64,000 nucleotides of DNA from Magnetospirillum sp902729445. GTDB taxonomy: Bacteria > Pseudomonadota > Alphaproteobacteria > Rhodospirillales > Magnetospirillaceae. The notes under the pieces were generated by a model that saw only the letters and a program-made list of their open reading frames with translations, did no database searches and was not told the origin of the DNA. The translations under genes and the position numbers were made by a program. Shown here in pieces: positions 35,965 to 45,479 of the stretch (positions are counted from its first letter, which is position 1; each line of letters starts with the position of its first letter). The DNA is taken from the NCBI RefSeq assembly GCF_902729445.1, contig NZ_CACVCE010000072.1, positions 62,001 to 126,000 of the forward strand, in the 5' to 3' direction.

Positions 35965-36651
35965 ATGCGCGCGGTTGTGTTGGCTTTGATGGCGTCGTTG
36001 GCGGCGGGCGCGGCGGCGGCGCAAACCGCGCCGGCGCCGGTGACGCTTCCCGGCGGCAAGATCTGGAATTTCGACATCGATAACGGCCGCGAGATCATGC
36101 GCACCTGCGCCGCCTGCCACGGCGAGTATGGCGAGGGCGGCGGCGGCGGCGTCTATCCGCGCATTTCCGGCATGCATCCCGACTATCTGGCCGAACAGTT
36201 GCGCGCCTTCAAGACGCGCACGCGCGAAAACATCCCGATGTATCCCTATGCCAACGACCGCGAACTGCCGGAAAAGGACGTGCTGGACGTGTCGCACTAT
36301 CTGGCGACCATCAAGCCGCCCAAGCATCCGCCGTCAGACGAGGTCAAGATGGACGCCTTCGAGCGCCTGAAGCTGGCCAAGCAGGCGGTGCAGATCCCGC
36401 GCGAGCCCGGTGACGTCGACAAGGGCCGCAAGCTTTACGAGGCCGATTGCCTGGAATGCCACGCCCGCGACGGCCAGGGCCGGGTGAAGAAGCCGCCCCT
36501 GGCCCAGCAGCACATGAAGTATCTGCAGGCCCAGATCACCTTGTTCCTGTCGAACATGCGCAAGCACGAGGATGTCGACGAACTGATCCGCCCCAAATCG
36601 GCCGAGGATTGGAAGAACATCTGGGCCCACATCTCGGTGCTTGACGATTAG
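35965..36651 (+). CDS. periplasmic dihaem cytochrome c (c4/c553-like)
   Basis: A 228-residue exported cytochrome. The signal peptide (MRAVVLALMASLAAGAAAAQ) is followed by two class-I haem domains, with CAACH at residues 48-52 and CLECH at 162-166. The first domain carries a glycine-rich insert (GEGGGGGVYPRISGMH), and the spacing fits c4-type electron carriers. Methionines that could be axial ligands are present in each half. GAGG precedes the ATG. It could accept electrons from a quinol oxidase or reductase; no partner is encoded next to it. Confidence 0.88.
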   Translation: MRAVVLALMASLAAGAAAAQTAPAPVTLPGGKIWNFDIDNGREIMRTCAACHGEYGEGGGGGVYPRISGMHPDYLAEQLRAFKTRTRENIPMYPYANDRELPEKDVLDVSHYLATIKPPKHPPSDEVKMDAFERLKLAKQAVQIPREPGDVDKGRKLYEADCLECHARDGQGRVKKPPLAQQHMKYLQAQITLFLSNMRKHEDVDELIRPKSAEDWKNIWAHISVLDD

Positions 36652-36695
36652 GGCCAAGCCGCCACACTGGACCCCGAACGGAAAGGGGCCGGCTG

Positions 36696-37253
36696 ATGCG
36701 TCGCATATTGTCGATCGGGGTGCTGGGACTGACTTTAGCGAGCTTGCCCGCCGGGGCGGCGGAAAAGCTGCAGGTGCCGCAATTGCCGGGCTGGAAGGTG
36801 ATCGTCAGCCTAGCCGACCGCAACGGCGAAACCACCGAACTGATCCCCGGAAACGAAGCCGCCGAATCCTGGACCCGGCGCGCCACCATCCAGGCCTTTC
36901 GCGGCACGCCGCTGACGGCGCAGGCCTTCCTGGATACCGTGGTCACCAAGACCAGCCAGGTGTGCGAGCAGGCCTCGGCCGGGCCGTCCAGCTTAGGGAT
37001 GGTCGGCGGCCGCGAGGCCGGCAGCCGCACCGTCGCCTGCGGCCGCTACAAGGGCGATGGGCGCGGCAGCATGACCCTTTACTTCGTGGTGCGGGGCAAG
37101 GACGCCTTTTACGTGGTCAGCCGGGCCTGGCGCGGCGAGCCGTTCGCCCAAGGCACCGTCCCGGTGTCGGCGGCCGAGTTGGCGGAATGGGTCGCCTATA
37201 TGAACGCCGTCGATCTGTGCGATGCCAAGGACCCCAACCGGCCGTGCCGGTAA
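36696..37253 (+). CDS. exported protein of unknown function
   Basis: A 185-residue protein with a signal peptide (MRRILSIGVLGLTLASLPAGAA) and a small mature domain rich in beta-type sequence (GWKVIVSLADRNGETTELIPGN, MTLYFVVRGKDAFYVVSRAWRG). It has four cysteines in the mature part, at the VCEQA, VACGR, DLCDA and RPCR positions, that could form disulfides. It follows the cytochrome gene by 44 bp with AAGGGG before the ATG, and may be co-transcribed. I recognise no family. Confidence 0.6.
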   Translation: MRRILSIGVLGLTLASLPAGAAEKLQVPQLPGWKVIVSLADRNGETTELIPGNEAAESWTRRATIQAFRGTPLTAQAFLDTVVTKTSQVCEQASAGPSSLGMVGGREAGSRTVACGRYKGDGRGSMTLYFVVRGKDAFYVVSRAWRGEPFAQGTVPVSAAELAEWVAYMNAVDLCDAKDPNRPCR

Positions 37254-37261
37254 GTACAGTT

Positions 37262-37549
37262 CGTGAAAAAGTCCCTCGCTTCGCTCGGTGTACTTTTTCA
37301 CGTTGATTCCATAAGGAGGAAAATAGGCTTGGGGCGGCCCTACGCCTATTTTCCGCATTTGTTGTTTTGTCAGGATTCCGACCCATTGGGTCGCAAGCCT
37401 GGCAAAACCGCAGCCGCCATGATGCGAGCTAGGCTCGCTTCATGGCGGGAAAACAACGGGAACCCGCGCGGAAAGCTTGCTTGAGCACGGGTTTGCCAAC
37501 AAGAACCGGGGAAAAGTACACCGAGGCAAAGCCGAGGGACTTTTTCACG
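37262..37549. repeat. ~290-bp hairpin-rich element with inverted terminal copies
   Basis: This fills the gap between the exported protein and lepA. A palindromic 41-mer (CGTGAAAAAGT ... ACTTTTTCACG, 37262-37302) recurs in reverse orientation at 37511-37549, sharing AAAAAGTCCCTCG and TCGGTGTACTTTT. Between them are further perfect stems: GGAAAATAGGC/GCCTATTTTCC (37318-37354), CGACCCATTGGGTCG (37379-37393) and CCGCCATGA/TCATGGCGG with an inner GCGAGC/GCTCGC (37414-37448). No protein is encoded. It resembles a miniature inverted-repeat element or a structured RNA; it could also terminate transcription from both sides. Confidence 0.6.
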
Positions 37550-37554
37550 CCCCC

Positions 37555-39357
<1,803 letters not shown>

Positions 39358-39504
39358 GGGCGGGCGTTCGACAGCCTTTCAAGGGTTTGGGCGGGACCAT
39401 AGTCTGTGCAGGGCGGTTTTGGAAGCCCGCGCATGCAGGTTGCGCGCTTTCGCGGCTGCCTCTTCCGGGGTAGGATCAGGGTATCAGGCCAAGGAGCGCG
39501 ACCG

Positions 39505-39792
39505 ATGCAGCCCGACGACACCGCCAAGACCGATCCGCACGTCACCCGGCGGCGCAACCGCATGGCCGGGCTGTGGGCGGCGGAGTTGCTGGGGCTGATC
39601 GGCCAGGCCGCCCAGGATTACGCCCACGACCTGGCGCACCGCCACGACGGCGCCCCCGACGACGAGCCGGTGGCCCGCCACCTTCTGTCCGATCTGAAGG
39701 GCAAGGTGTCCCTGCACGAGATCAAGGACAAGCTGGCCCATCTGGTGCAGGAAGCGAAGAAGCAGCTGCATCACGAGGGCGACAAGAAATAG
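39505..39792 (+). CDS. DUF1476/ATP synthase zeta-subunit-like protein, divergent
   Basis: A 95-residue helical protein. RRNRMAGLWAAELLGLIGQAAQDYAHDLAH followed by LHEIKDKLAHLVQEAKKQL matches the C-terminal four-helix part of the alphaproteobacterial F1-ATPase inhibitor zeta (DUF1476). The usual N-terminal inhibitory stretch (DDREKAFEAKF-type) is missing; in its place is MQPDDTAKTDPHVT. AAGGAG lies 8 bases before ATG 39505. It therefore looks like a divergent paralogue that may not inhibit the ATP synthase. Family placement is by motif only. Confidence 0.65.
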   Translation: MQPDDTAKTDPHVTRRRNRMAGLWAAELLGLIGQAAQDYAHDLAHRHDGAPDDEPVARHLLSDLKGKVSLHEIKDKLAHLVQEAKKQLHHEGDKK

Positions 39793-39802
39793 CTGCCGTG
39801 CA

Positions 39803-39838
39803 CGAAAAAACCCCCGCCGTTTCCGGCGGGGGTTTTCG
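39803..39838. terminator. bidirectional terminator between the DUF1476-like gene and pckG
   Basis: CCCCCGCCG (39811-39819), loop TTTC, CGGCGGGGG (39824-39832), flanked by AAAAAA on the left and TTTT on the right. The symmetric A/T flanks let it end transcripts from both convergent genes. Confidence 0.88.
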
Positions 39839-39841
39839 TTA

Positions 39842-41686
39842 TCACAGCTCGGAAGCCAGCTGCCACACCGCCGGCGACCGCCACAGGCGCGACTTCAGCA
39901 GCTCGCGCTCGTAGACGAACTCCTTCGGCAGGCGATCGAGGAACTTGTCGAACAGTTCCTCCTGGCTGCGCGCCTCGGCGACGCCATCCTCGCGCTCGAT
40001 GGTCATCAGGTCGTGGAACTTGTCCTGGGCATAGTCCAGGCCGTTCCATTCGACGTCGTCATAGGTCGGCACGAAGCCGAACGGGCTTTCGACGCCCTGG
40101 GCATGGCCGTTGACGCGGTCGGTGATCCACTTCAGCACGCGCATGTTGTCGCCGTAGCCCGGCCACATGAACTTGCCGTCCGGACCCTTGCGGAACCAGT
40201 TGACGCGGAAGATCGGCGGCGGGTTCGAGACCTTGCGGCCCATTTCCAGCCAATGGGTGAAATAATCCGCCATGTTGTAGCCGCAGAACGGCAGCATGGC
40301 GAAGGGGTCGCGGCGGATGGCGGCCTGGCCGACGGCGGCGGCGGTGGCCTCGGAACCCATGGTGGCGGCCAGATAGACGCCGTGGGTCCAGTTGAACGAC
40401 TGATAGACCAGCGGCATGGTCTTCGACAGGCGACCGCCGAAGATGAAGGCCGAGATCGGCACGCCGGCCGGATTTTCCCAATCGGGATCGACCGACGGGC
40501 ACTGGCTGACCGGAGCGGTGAAGCGGGCATTGGGATGCGCCGCCGGCTCGGTCGAGTCAGGGGTCCAGTCGCGACCCTTCCAGTCGATCAGATGGGCCGG
40601 CTTGTCCTTGGTCATGCCTTCCCACCACACGTCGCCATCGTCGGTGAGTGCGACGTTGGTGAAGATCGAGTTGGCGGCGCAGGCGGCCATGGCATTGGCG
40701 TTGGTGTCGGCACCGGTGCCGGGCGCCACGCCGAAGAAGCCGGCTTCCGGGTTGATGGCGTAGAACTTGCCGTCCGCACCGGGCTTGATCCAGGCGATGT
40801 CGTCACCGACGGTCCAGATCTTCCAGCCGTCGAAGCCCTTGGGGGGCTGCAGCATGGCGAAGTTGGTCTTGCCGCAGGCCGACGGGAAGGCGGCGGCGAC
40901 ATAGGTCTTCTCGCCCTGGGGGTTCTCGACGCCGACGATCAGCATGTGCTCGGCCAGCCAGCCCTCGTCACGGCCCATGGTCGAGGCGATGCGCAGCGCG
41001 AAGCACTTCTTGCCCAACAGCGCGTTGCCGCCGTAACCCGAGCCATAGGACCAGATCGCCCGCTCTTCCGGGAAATGGCTGATGGTGATGTTCTCGGGGT
41101 TGCACGGCCAAACCACGTCCTTGGCACCATCGGCCAAGGGCGCGCCGACCGAGTGCAGGCACTTGACGAAGTGGCCGTCCTTGCCCAGCAGCTCCAGCAC
41201 CGCCTGGCCCATGCGGGTCATGATGCGCATGTTGACGACCGCATAGGCCGAATCGGTGATCTGCACGCCGATATGGGCGATGTTCGACCCCAGCGGCCCC
41301 ATCGAGAACGGCACCACATACATGGTGCGGCCCTTCATGCAGCCGTCATACAGCTTGCCCATCCGTTCCTTCATCTCGGCGGGCGCGACCCAATTGTTGG
41401 TCGGACCGGCCTCGGCCTTGGTGGCCGAGCAGATGAAGGTGCGGTCCTCGACACGGGCGACGTCGCGCGGGTCGGACCGGCACAGATACGAATTGGGACG
41501 CTTGGCGTCGTTCAGCCGAATCATCGTTCCGGCTTCGACCATCTGCCCGCACAGCGCGTCGTACTCCGCCTGGGAACCGTCGCAGATATGGATGCTGTCC
41601 GGCTTGCACAGCCGGGCCATTTCGTCGATCCAGGCCAGCAAGCTGGCATTGATCGTGGTTCCGCCGGGAATACCGTGTTTGCTCAT
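39842..41686 (-). CDS. pckG: phosphoenolpyruvate carboxykinase, GTP type
   Basis: Catalyses oxaloacetate + GTP to PEP + CO2 + GDP in gluconeogenesis. The 614-residue length and the nucleotide-binding FPSACGKTNFAML identify the GTP-dependent class rather than the ~540-residue ATP class common in alphaproteobacteria. Further markers are RSDPRDVARVEDRTFICS near the N-terminus and FIFGGRLSKTMPLVYQSFNW. ATG 41686 is used; a GTG two codons upstream is less likely. The ribosome-binding site is part of a small leader hairpin. It would feed the gap-pgk direction of glycolysis encoded later in the window. Confidence 0.95.
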   Translation of the reverse strand: MSKHGIPGGTTINASLLAWIDEMARLCKPDSIHICDGSQAEYDALCGQMVEAGTMIRLNDAKRPNSYLCRSDPRDVARVEDRTFICSATKAEAGPTNNWVAPAEMKERMGKLYDGCMKGRTMYVVPFSMGPLGSNIAHIGVQITDSAYAVVNMRIMTRMGQAVLELLGKDGHFVKCLHSVGAPLADGAKDVVWPCNPENITISHFPEERAIWSYGSGYGGNALLGKKCFALRIASTMGRDEGWLAEHMLIVGVENPQGEKTYVAAAFPSACGKTNFAMLQPPKGFDGWKIWTVGDDIAWIKPGADGKFYAINPEAGFFGVAPGTGADTNANAMAACAANSIFTNVALTDDGDVWWEGMTKDKPAHLIDWKGRDWTPDSTEPAAHPNARFTAPVSQCPSVDPDWENPAGVPISAFIFGGRLSKTMPLVYQSFNWTHGVYLAATMGSEATAAAVGQAAIRRDPFAMLPFCGYNMADYFTHWLEMGRKVSNPPPIFRVNWFRKGPDGKFMWPGYGDNMRVLKWITDRVNGHAQGVESPFGFVPTYDDVEWNGLDYAQDKFHDLMTIEREDGVAEARSQEELFDKFLDRLPKEFVYERELLKSRLWRSPAVWQLASEL

Positions 41687-41696
41687 GATCACCTAT

Positions 41697-41717
41697 CTCC
41701 ATCCCTTATAGATGGAG
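41697..41717 (-). promoter_or_regulatory. leader hairpin overlapping the pckG ribosome-binding site
   Basis: CTCCATC (41697-41703) and GATGGAG (41711-41717) are perfect 7-bp arms. In the minus-strand message the arm nearest the ATG is GATGGAG, which carries the GGAG of the probable ribosome-binding site. It may modulate pckG translation, although a second AGGTG nearer the ATG remains free. Confidence 0.4.
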
Positions 41718-41879
41718 GCCGTACCGCGCTGGCCGGTGTCCGCCCGAGAGCGGGCCTGGTCGGTGGGATGACCCCCGAAACGGGCGCCTTACATCGCGCC
41801 TTTAGCCCCGAAGAGGACGCGAAGATAGCGATAAGGCGTGTCAGGGGCAATGAGAATGCTGTATCGGATGCCCGCCAAT

Positions 41880-42548
41880 TTAGCGGGGCAGGCGTTCCCA
41901 CCCGGCAAGGGTCGCTTGAAGGGCCTGCTCGCGGGTGGCCACGGGACGCTCGAAAGCCAGGCGGACAAAGGATTCCCCGCGTCTCAGGTCGGCCCCGTCG
42001 ATGTCGGTTCCCACCACCTGCCAGCCATCCGCCAGTGTGGGGGCTTCGCATCCCGCCACAGCCGTCGCCTGGTCCGGGTCCAACCCGAACGGGGCGTCGA
42101 ACCACACCGCCCGGCCGAAGCCGCCGACGAAGTGGACCCGCTCGGGCACCACCCGCCACAGGCCGAAATCGGCGAAGCCGGCGTAAAGCGCCGCGCCGGG
42201 ATGCAGGGCCAGGAAGCGGGCGCGGTCCTGCGGGTCGGCGCTGGGCTGGGCCCGGCCGATCAGAGTGACGCGCGGCCCGGTCTGCGGATTGGCCAGCCCG
42301 TCGGTGCCGTCGAACAACAAGGACACCCTGGAATCGGCCAGGATATTGCGGGTGTGGTCGGACAGACCCGACAGCAGCAGCAAGGGCGCCAGCATTGGGT
42401 CGACCGCCACGGTCACCAGCGAGCAATAGGGCGCGCCGCCCATCAATGTGCCCAGCGCAGCCTTGCGGCCGGCCCGCACCACCCGGCGCAAGGCCAGGCG
42501 GTTGTCGGCGGGCAGTTGACCTTCGTCATTCACCGGGTCTTTGATCAT
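41880..42548 (-). CDS. FMN-binding split-barrel protein (pyridoxamine-phosphate-oxidase-like, HugZ type)
   Basis: A 222-residue protein. The first ~150 residues (AALGTLMGGAPYCSLVTVAVDP, LLLLSGLSDHTRNILADSRVSLLFDG, PRVTLIGRAQP) match the FMN-binding split-barrel seen in HugZ/heme-utilisation and general flavin proteins. The C-terminal part (GFGRAVWFD, GTDIDGADLRRG) corresponds to the DUF2470-like extension. It could bind flavin or haem; its activity is unknown. It is divergent from the PCuAC gene across a 46-bp gap, and no good ribosome-binding site is visible. Confidence 0.75.
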   Translation of the reverse strand: MIKDPVNDEGQLPADNRLALRRVVRAGRKAALGTLMGGAPYCSLVTVAVDPMLAPLLLLSGLSDHTRNILADSRVSLLFDGTDGLANPQTGPRVTLIGRAQPSADPQDRARFLALHPGAALYAGFADFGLWRVVPERVHFVGGFGRAVWFDAPFGLDPDQATAVAGCEAPTLADGWQVVGTDIDGADLRRGESFVRLAFERPVATREQALQATLAGWERLPR

Positions 42549-42594
42549 CGGGCATCACTGGCAGACTTGTTTTGGACGAAGGGGATCATCGCAG

Positions 42595-43167
42595 ATGAAC
42601 GCATTCAAGGGAACCGTGCTGGCCCTGGCCGCCCTGCTGGCCTCGGGCCCGGCGCTGGCCGGCGACGCCAAGGTCGGCGACATCGTGATCAAGAGCGCCT
42701 GGGCCCGGGCGACGCCGCCGAAGGCTCCGGCCGGCGGCGCCTATCTGACCATCGTCAACAATGGGGCCGGGGCCGACAATCTGATCGGCGCCAAGGCCGA
42801 CATTTCCAAGACCGCCGAGCTGCACACCCACATGGCGCAAGGCGACACCATGCGGATGATCGCGCTGTCCAGCGTCGAAATCCCCGCCGGCCGCACCATC
42901 GAGTTCGCCCCCGGCGGTCTGCACGTCATGCTGATCGGCCTGAAGGCGCCGCTGAAGGAAGGGGCCACCCTGCCGCTGGAACTGGAATTCGCCCAGGCCG
43001 GCAAGGTCACCGTGGAGGCCGAGATCAAGCCAATCGGCTCGATGGGCCCGGGCTCGATGGGAATGGGCACGATGCCGATGCAGCACGACCCCGCCATGCA
43101 CGAAAGCCACATGAAGGACCCCGACCACCGCAAGATGCACGAATCCATGCATCCGCCGGGGAAATAG
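42595..43167 (+). CDS. periplasmic copper chaperone PCuAC with His/Met-rich tail
   Basis: A 190-residue exported protein; PCuAC delivers Cu(I) to cytochrome oxidase CuA or CuB sites. A signal peptide (MNAFKGTVLALAALLASGPALA) is followed by the domain GAYLTIVNNG, then HTHMAQGDTMRM and GGLHVMLIGL, the H-x(n)-M...H-x-M copper ligands. After residue ~150 there is an extension dense in Met and His (SMGPGSMGMGTMPMQHDP, then MHESHMKDPDHRKMHESMH) that could hold extra copper. ATG 42595 follows a weak ribosome-binding site; an upstream in-frame ATG would hide the signal peptide. Confidence 0.88.
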   Translation: MNAFKGTVLALAALLASGPALAGDAKVGDIVIKSAWARATPPKAPAGGAYLTIVNNGAGADNLIGAKADISKTAELHTHMAQGDTMRMIALSSVEIPAGRTIEFAPGGLHVMLIGLKAPLKEGATLPLELEFAQAGKVTVEAEIKPIGSMGPGSMGMGTMPMQHDPAMHESHMKDPDHRKMHESMHPPGK

Positions 43168-43172
43168 GATCA

Positions 43173-43200
43173 CGCCCCCTTCCCGGTGGGGAAGGGGGCG
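43173..43200. terminator. GC-rich hairpin between convergent genes
   Basis: CGCCCCCTTCCC (43173-43184) and GGGAAGGGGGCG (43189-43200) form a perfect 12-bp stem with a GGTG loop, 6 bp past the PCuAC stop. There is no T run on either side, so it may be a 3'-end stabiliser or a weak terminator. Confidence 0.5.
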
Positions 43201-43251
43201 CAAGACCGGATGCGGCGGTGGGGGCAGGGGGGTGCCGCGATCCGGCCCGTC

Positions 43252-43536
43252 TCAATGAAGCCGGCCGGATTCCAGCATGCCGTGCAGGAAGGCCAGGTGG
43301 TCGGCGACCATCACCGCATCGGGCTGGCCGGCATGGCCATGCATCATCGCACGGCGCGTCAGCAGCAGGTCGCGGGCGGGACAGGCCCCCAGGGTGGCGG
43401 CCAGATCCTCGATCAATTGCGCCGCCTGGGCGAACAAGGCGTCCGGCTCGGTGTCGAACCATCCCTCGGCGCGCAAGGATTCGTAGCTGTCGCTCAGCGT
43501 CCGTTCGACATCGCCAGAGGCGAGAGAAGATTTCAT
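43252..43536 (-). CDS. small helical protein of unknown function
   Basis: A 94-residue protein. AAGGAG 7 bases before the ATG at 43536 makes it a real gene. It looks all-helical: TLSDSYESLRAEGWFDTEPDALFAQAAQLIEDL and TRRAMMHGHAGQPDAVMVADHLAFLHGM. Five of its residues are histidine or cysteine in the second half (ACPARD, MMHGHAG, DHLAFLH), which could bind metal. A perfect dyad lies about 53 bp upstream. I recognise no family. Confidence 0.6.
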   Translation of the reverse strand: MKSSLASGDVERTLSDSYESLRAEGWFDTEPDALFAQAAQLIEDLAATLGACPARDLLLTRRAMMHGHAGQPDAVMVADHLAFLHGMLESGRLH

Positions 43537-43588
43537 GGGCCACTCCTTTGCGAGTGATACTTGGAATGATTCGACTGTAACGCCCTAA

Positions 43589-43605
43589 CACGAACAGCGT
43601 TCGTG
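43589..43605. promoter_or_regulatory. inverted repeat upstream of the small helical protein
   Basis: CACGAAC (43589-43595) and GTTCGTG (43599-43605) are perfect 7-bp arms with a 3-bp spacer, between the cbiO stop and the small gene, about 53 bp upstream of its start. A regulator-binding site is possible; none is known for it. Confidence 0.4.
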
Positions 43606-43654
43606 CCGTGAGTGAGCACATCAACAACAGCCTATGACCAAAGTATGAATGACC

Positions 43655-44491
43655 TCAGCGGGCCAGGCCTTCAAGCAGGGCCAGTCCGTCGGCGCGCTTG
43701 CGCGGCAGCGGCGCGTCGGCGGCCAGCAGGCCGAGCGCGCGGGCCTTCAGCCCCAGTTCCAGCAGGAAGGGCGGCTTGAGGTGGGCAGCGGCCAGCGCCT
43801 GGTGGTCGGCCAGCACGGCTTCGGCCTCGCCCTGGCGGACCACCCGGCCGGCGGCGAACAAGGCGACGTCGTCGGCCCAGCTCCAGGCCAGATCGACGTC
43901 GTGGGTGGTGAAGACCAAGGTGGTGCCGCCCTGGCACAGCCGATCCAGCGCCGCCAGCAGATGCACCGTGCCGAACGGGTCCAGGCCGGCGCTGGGTTCG
44001 TCCAGCAAAAGGATGTCGGGCCGCATCGCCACCGCGCCGGCGATGGCGGCGCGCTTCTTCTGGCCGAACGACAGCATGTGCGGCGGCCGGTCGGCCAGCT
44101 CGGCGATGCGCAGGGAGTCCAGCGCTTCGGCGACGCGGGCGGCGACGACCGATTCGTCCAGTCCCAGGTTCAGCGGCCCGAACGAGACGTCCTCGGCCAC
44201 AGTGCCGGCGAACAATTGATCGTCGGGGTCCTGCAGCACCAGGCCGACGCGGCGGCGCCACAGCGCCCGCTGGGCGCGGCCATGGGCCATGGCGGCCCCG
44301 TCCAGGCGCACCTGGCCGGATTTGGGTTCCAGGGTTCCGTTCAGATGCAGCAGCAGCGTCGTCTTGCCGGCGCCGTTGGGGCCCAGGATGGCGAGGCGCC
44401 GGCCCCGGCGCACGGCCAGGTCCAGCCCGGCCAGGGCCGGGGCGCCGCCGGGATAGGCGTAATGAAGGCCGCAGGCTTCCAGGATCACCAT
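43655..44491 (-). CDS. cbiO: cobalt ECF transporter ATPase CbiO
   Basis: A 278-residue ATP-binding subunit that energises cobalt import. Walker A is GPNGAGKTT, the Q-loop LVLQDPDDQLFAGTVAEDVSFGP (typical of ECF ATPases), the signature LSFGQKKRAAIAGA, Walker B LLLDEPSAGLDP, and the switch FTTHDVDLAWSWAD. The start ATG 44491 overlaps the end of cbiQ by 7 bp. It is the last gene of cbiMNQO under the cobalamin riboswitch, and its N-terminus MVILEACGLHYAYPGG is standard. Confidence 0.95.
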   Translation of the reverse strand: MVILEACGLHYAYPGGAPALAGLDLAVRRGRRLAILGPNGAGKTTLLLHLNGTLEPKSGQVRLDGAAMAHGRAQRALWRRRVGLVLQDPDDQLFAGTVAEDVSFGPLNLGLDESVVAARVAEALDSLRIAELADRPPHMLSFGQKKRAAIAGAVAMRPDILLLDEPSAGLDPFGTVHLLAALDRLCQGGTTLVFTTHDVDLAWSWADDVALFAAGRVVRQGEAEAVLADHQALAAAHLKPPFLLELGLKARALGLLAADAPLPRKRADGLALLEGLAR

Positions 44492-45210
44492 GCCAGGCCC
44501 AACCCGGCGATAGACACCAGCAAGATCGCGGCACGGGCCAGTCCCCAGACCGAGACCGGCCGGCGGGGCGACAAGGTCCGCAACGACCCGTCGAAGCCAC
44601 GCGCCGCCAGGCCGATTTCCTGGCGATGCGCGCGGTCCAGCGCCCTGGGCAGCAGCGAGGCCGCCAACAGCCCGGCCGAGCGGATGCGCCGACGCCAGCC
44701 GACCGTGCCCAGCCGGGCGGCCTGGACGGCGTGCATGGTCTGGGCGGTGTCTTGCAAGATGAAGATGAAGCGATAGATCGCCAGCGCCACCTCGGCCAAT
44801 TCCGGGGCCAGACCCAGCCGCCTCAGGCCGTCGATCAGGGCCGGCGTGGACGTGGTCGCCGCCAACAGTAACAGGGCCGCCACCGCCGCCAGGGCGCGCA
44901 GCGCCACCGCCAGTCCGGCCCGACCGCCATCGGCGGCCAGATGCAGGCCCGCGGAATCGATCTCGACCGCCAGCGCCATGGTTCCGGTGGCGATGAAGGC
45001 GGCCGGCGGGGCCAGCAGGGCCAGCCAGTCGGCCGGGCCGACGCCCGAGCGCCAGGCCAGCAGGCTGGCCGCCGCCAGCACCGCCAGGGCGCCGGGAAAA
45101 GGCGGCAGGGCCAGCGCCAGGCCCATCAGGCCCAGCGCCGTCACCGCCTTCTCGCTCAGGGATTTGTCTTTCCAGCGGCTGGCGGCGGCCAGCCGGTCGG
45201 TGCGAATCAT
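44485..45210 (-). CDS. cbiQ: cobalt ECF transporter transmembrane subunit CbiQ
   Basis: A 241-residue membrane coupling subunit with about five hydrophobic segments. The cytoplasmic coupling helices contain LGLAPELAEVALAIYRFIFILQDTAQTMHAVQAARLG and QEIGLAARGFDG, the A-x-x-x-R-G pattern that docks on CbiO. ATG 45210 overlaps the CbiN stop as ATGA. Its 3' end overlaps cbiO. Function follows from operon and motif. Confidence 0.92.
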   Translation of the reverse strand: MIRTDRLAAASRWKDKSLSEKAVTALGLMGLALALPPFPGALAVLAAASLLAWRSGVGPADWLALLAPPAAFIATGTMALAVEIDSAGLHLAADGGRAGLAVALRALAAVAALLLLAATTSTPALIDGLRRLGLAPELAEVALAIYRFIFILQDTAQTMHAVQAARLGTVGWRRRIRSAGLLAASLLPRALDRAHRQEIGLAARGFDGSLRTLSPRRPVSVWGLARAAILLVSIAGLGLAW

Positions 45211-45479
45211 TTCCGGCGCCGACCGTGCAGCCGCCCCAGCACATAGCCCAACAGCCCCGCCCCCGCCGCCGCCTGCAGGGCGAACAACAGGCTTTCGATC
45301 TCTTTGCTGGGCGGCGTCCAGATGTTCGAGAACCACGGGCGGTAACCCGATTCCTCGATCAAGGCCTGGGCCTGGCCGTCGGCGCCGCCATAGCTGCCCT
45401 CGATCCCCAGGATCAAGGGCGCCGCCACCACCAGGATCGCCGCTCCCAGCAGCACGATGTTCTGTCGCGCCATGGTCAT
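45207..45479 (-). CDS. cbiN: cobalt ECF transporter auxiliary subunit CbiN
   Basis: A 90-residue protein with two membrane spans (ARQNIVLLGAAILVVAAPLILG and LLFALQAAAGAGLLGYVLG) and the periplasmic loop FSNIWTPPSKEIESLLF. FSNIW and PPSKEIESLLFALQAA are the CbiN hallmark. It is needed for CbiM-dependent cobalt loading in known systems. It overlaps both neighbours by ATGA, so the whole operon is translationally coupled. Confidence 0.93.
   Translation of the reverse strand: MTMARQNIVLLGAAILVVAAPLILGIEGSYGGADGQAQALIEESGYRPWFSNIWTPPSKEIESLLFALQAAAGAGLLGYVLGRLHGRRRK

Noticed and set aside
40013..42268. A 751-codon plus-strand frame opposite pckG
   Set aside because: Shadow of pckG and the flavin-protein gene; no recognisable protein features.
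43589..43605. GAACAGCGTTC considered as a LexA site
   Set aside because: The alphaproteobacterial LexA site is a direct repeat GTTCN7GTTC, and the Gram-positive type has a 4-base gap; neither fits, and the downstream gene is not an SOS gene.
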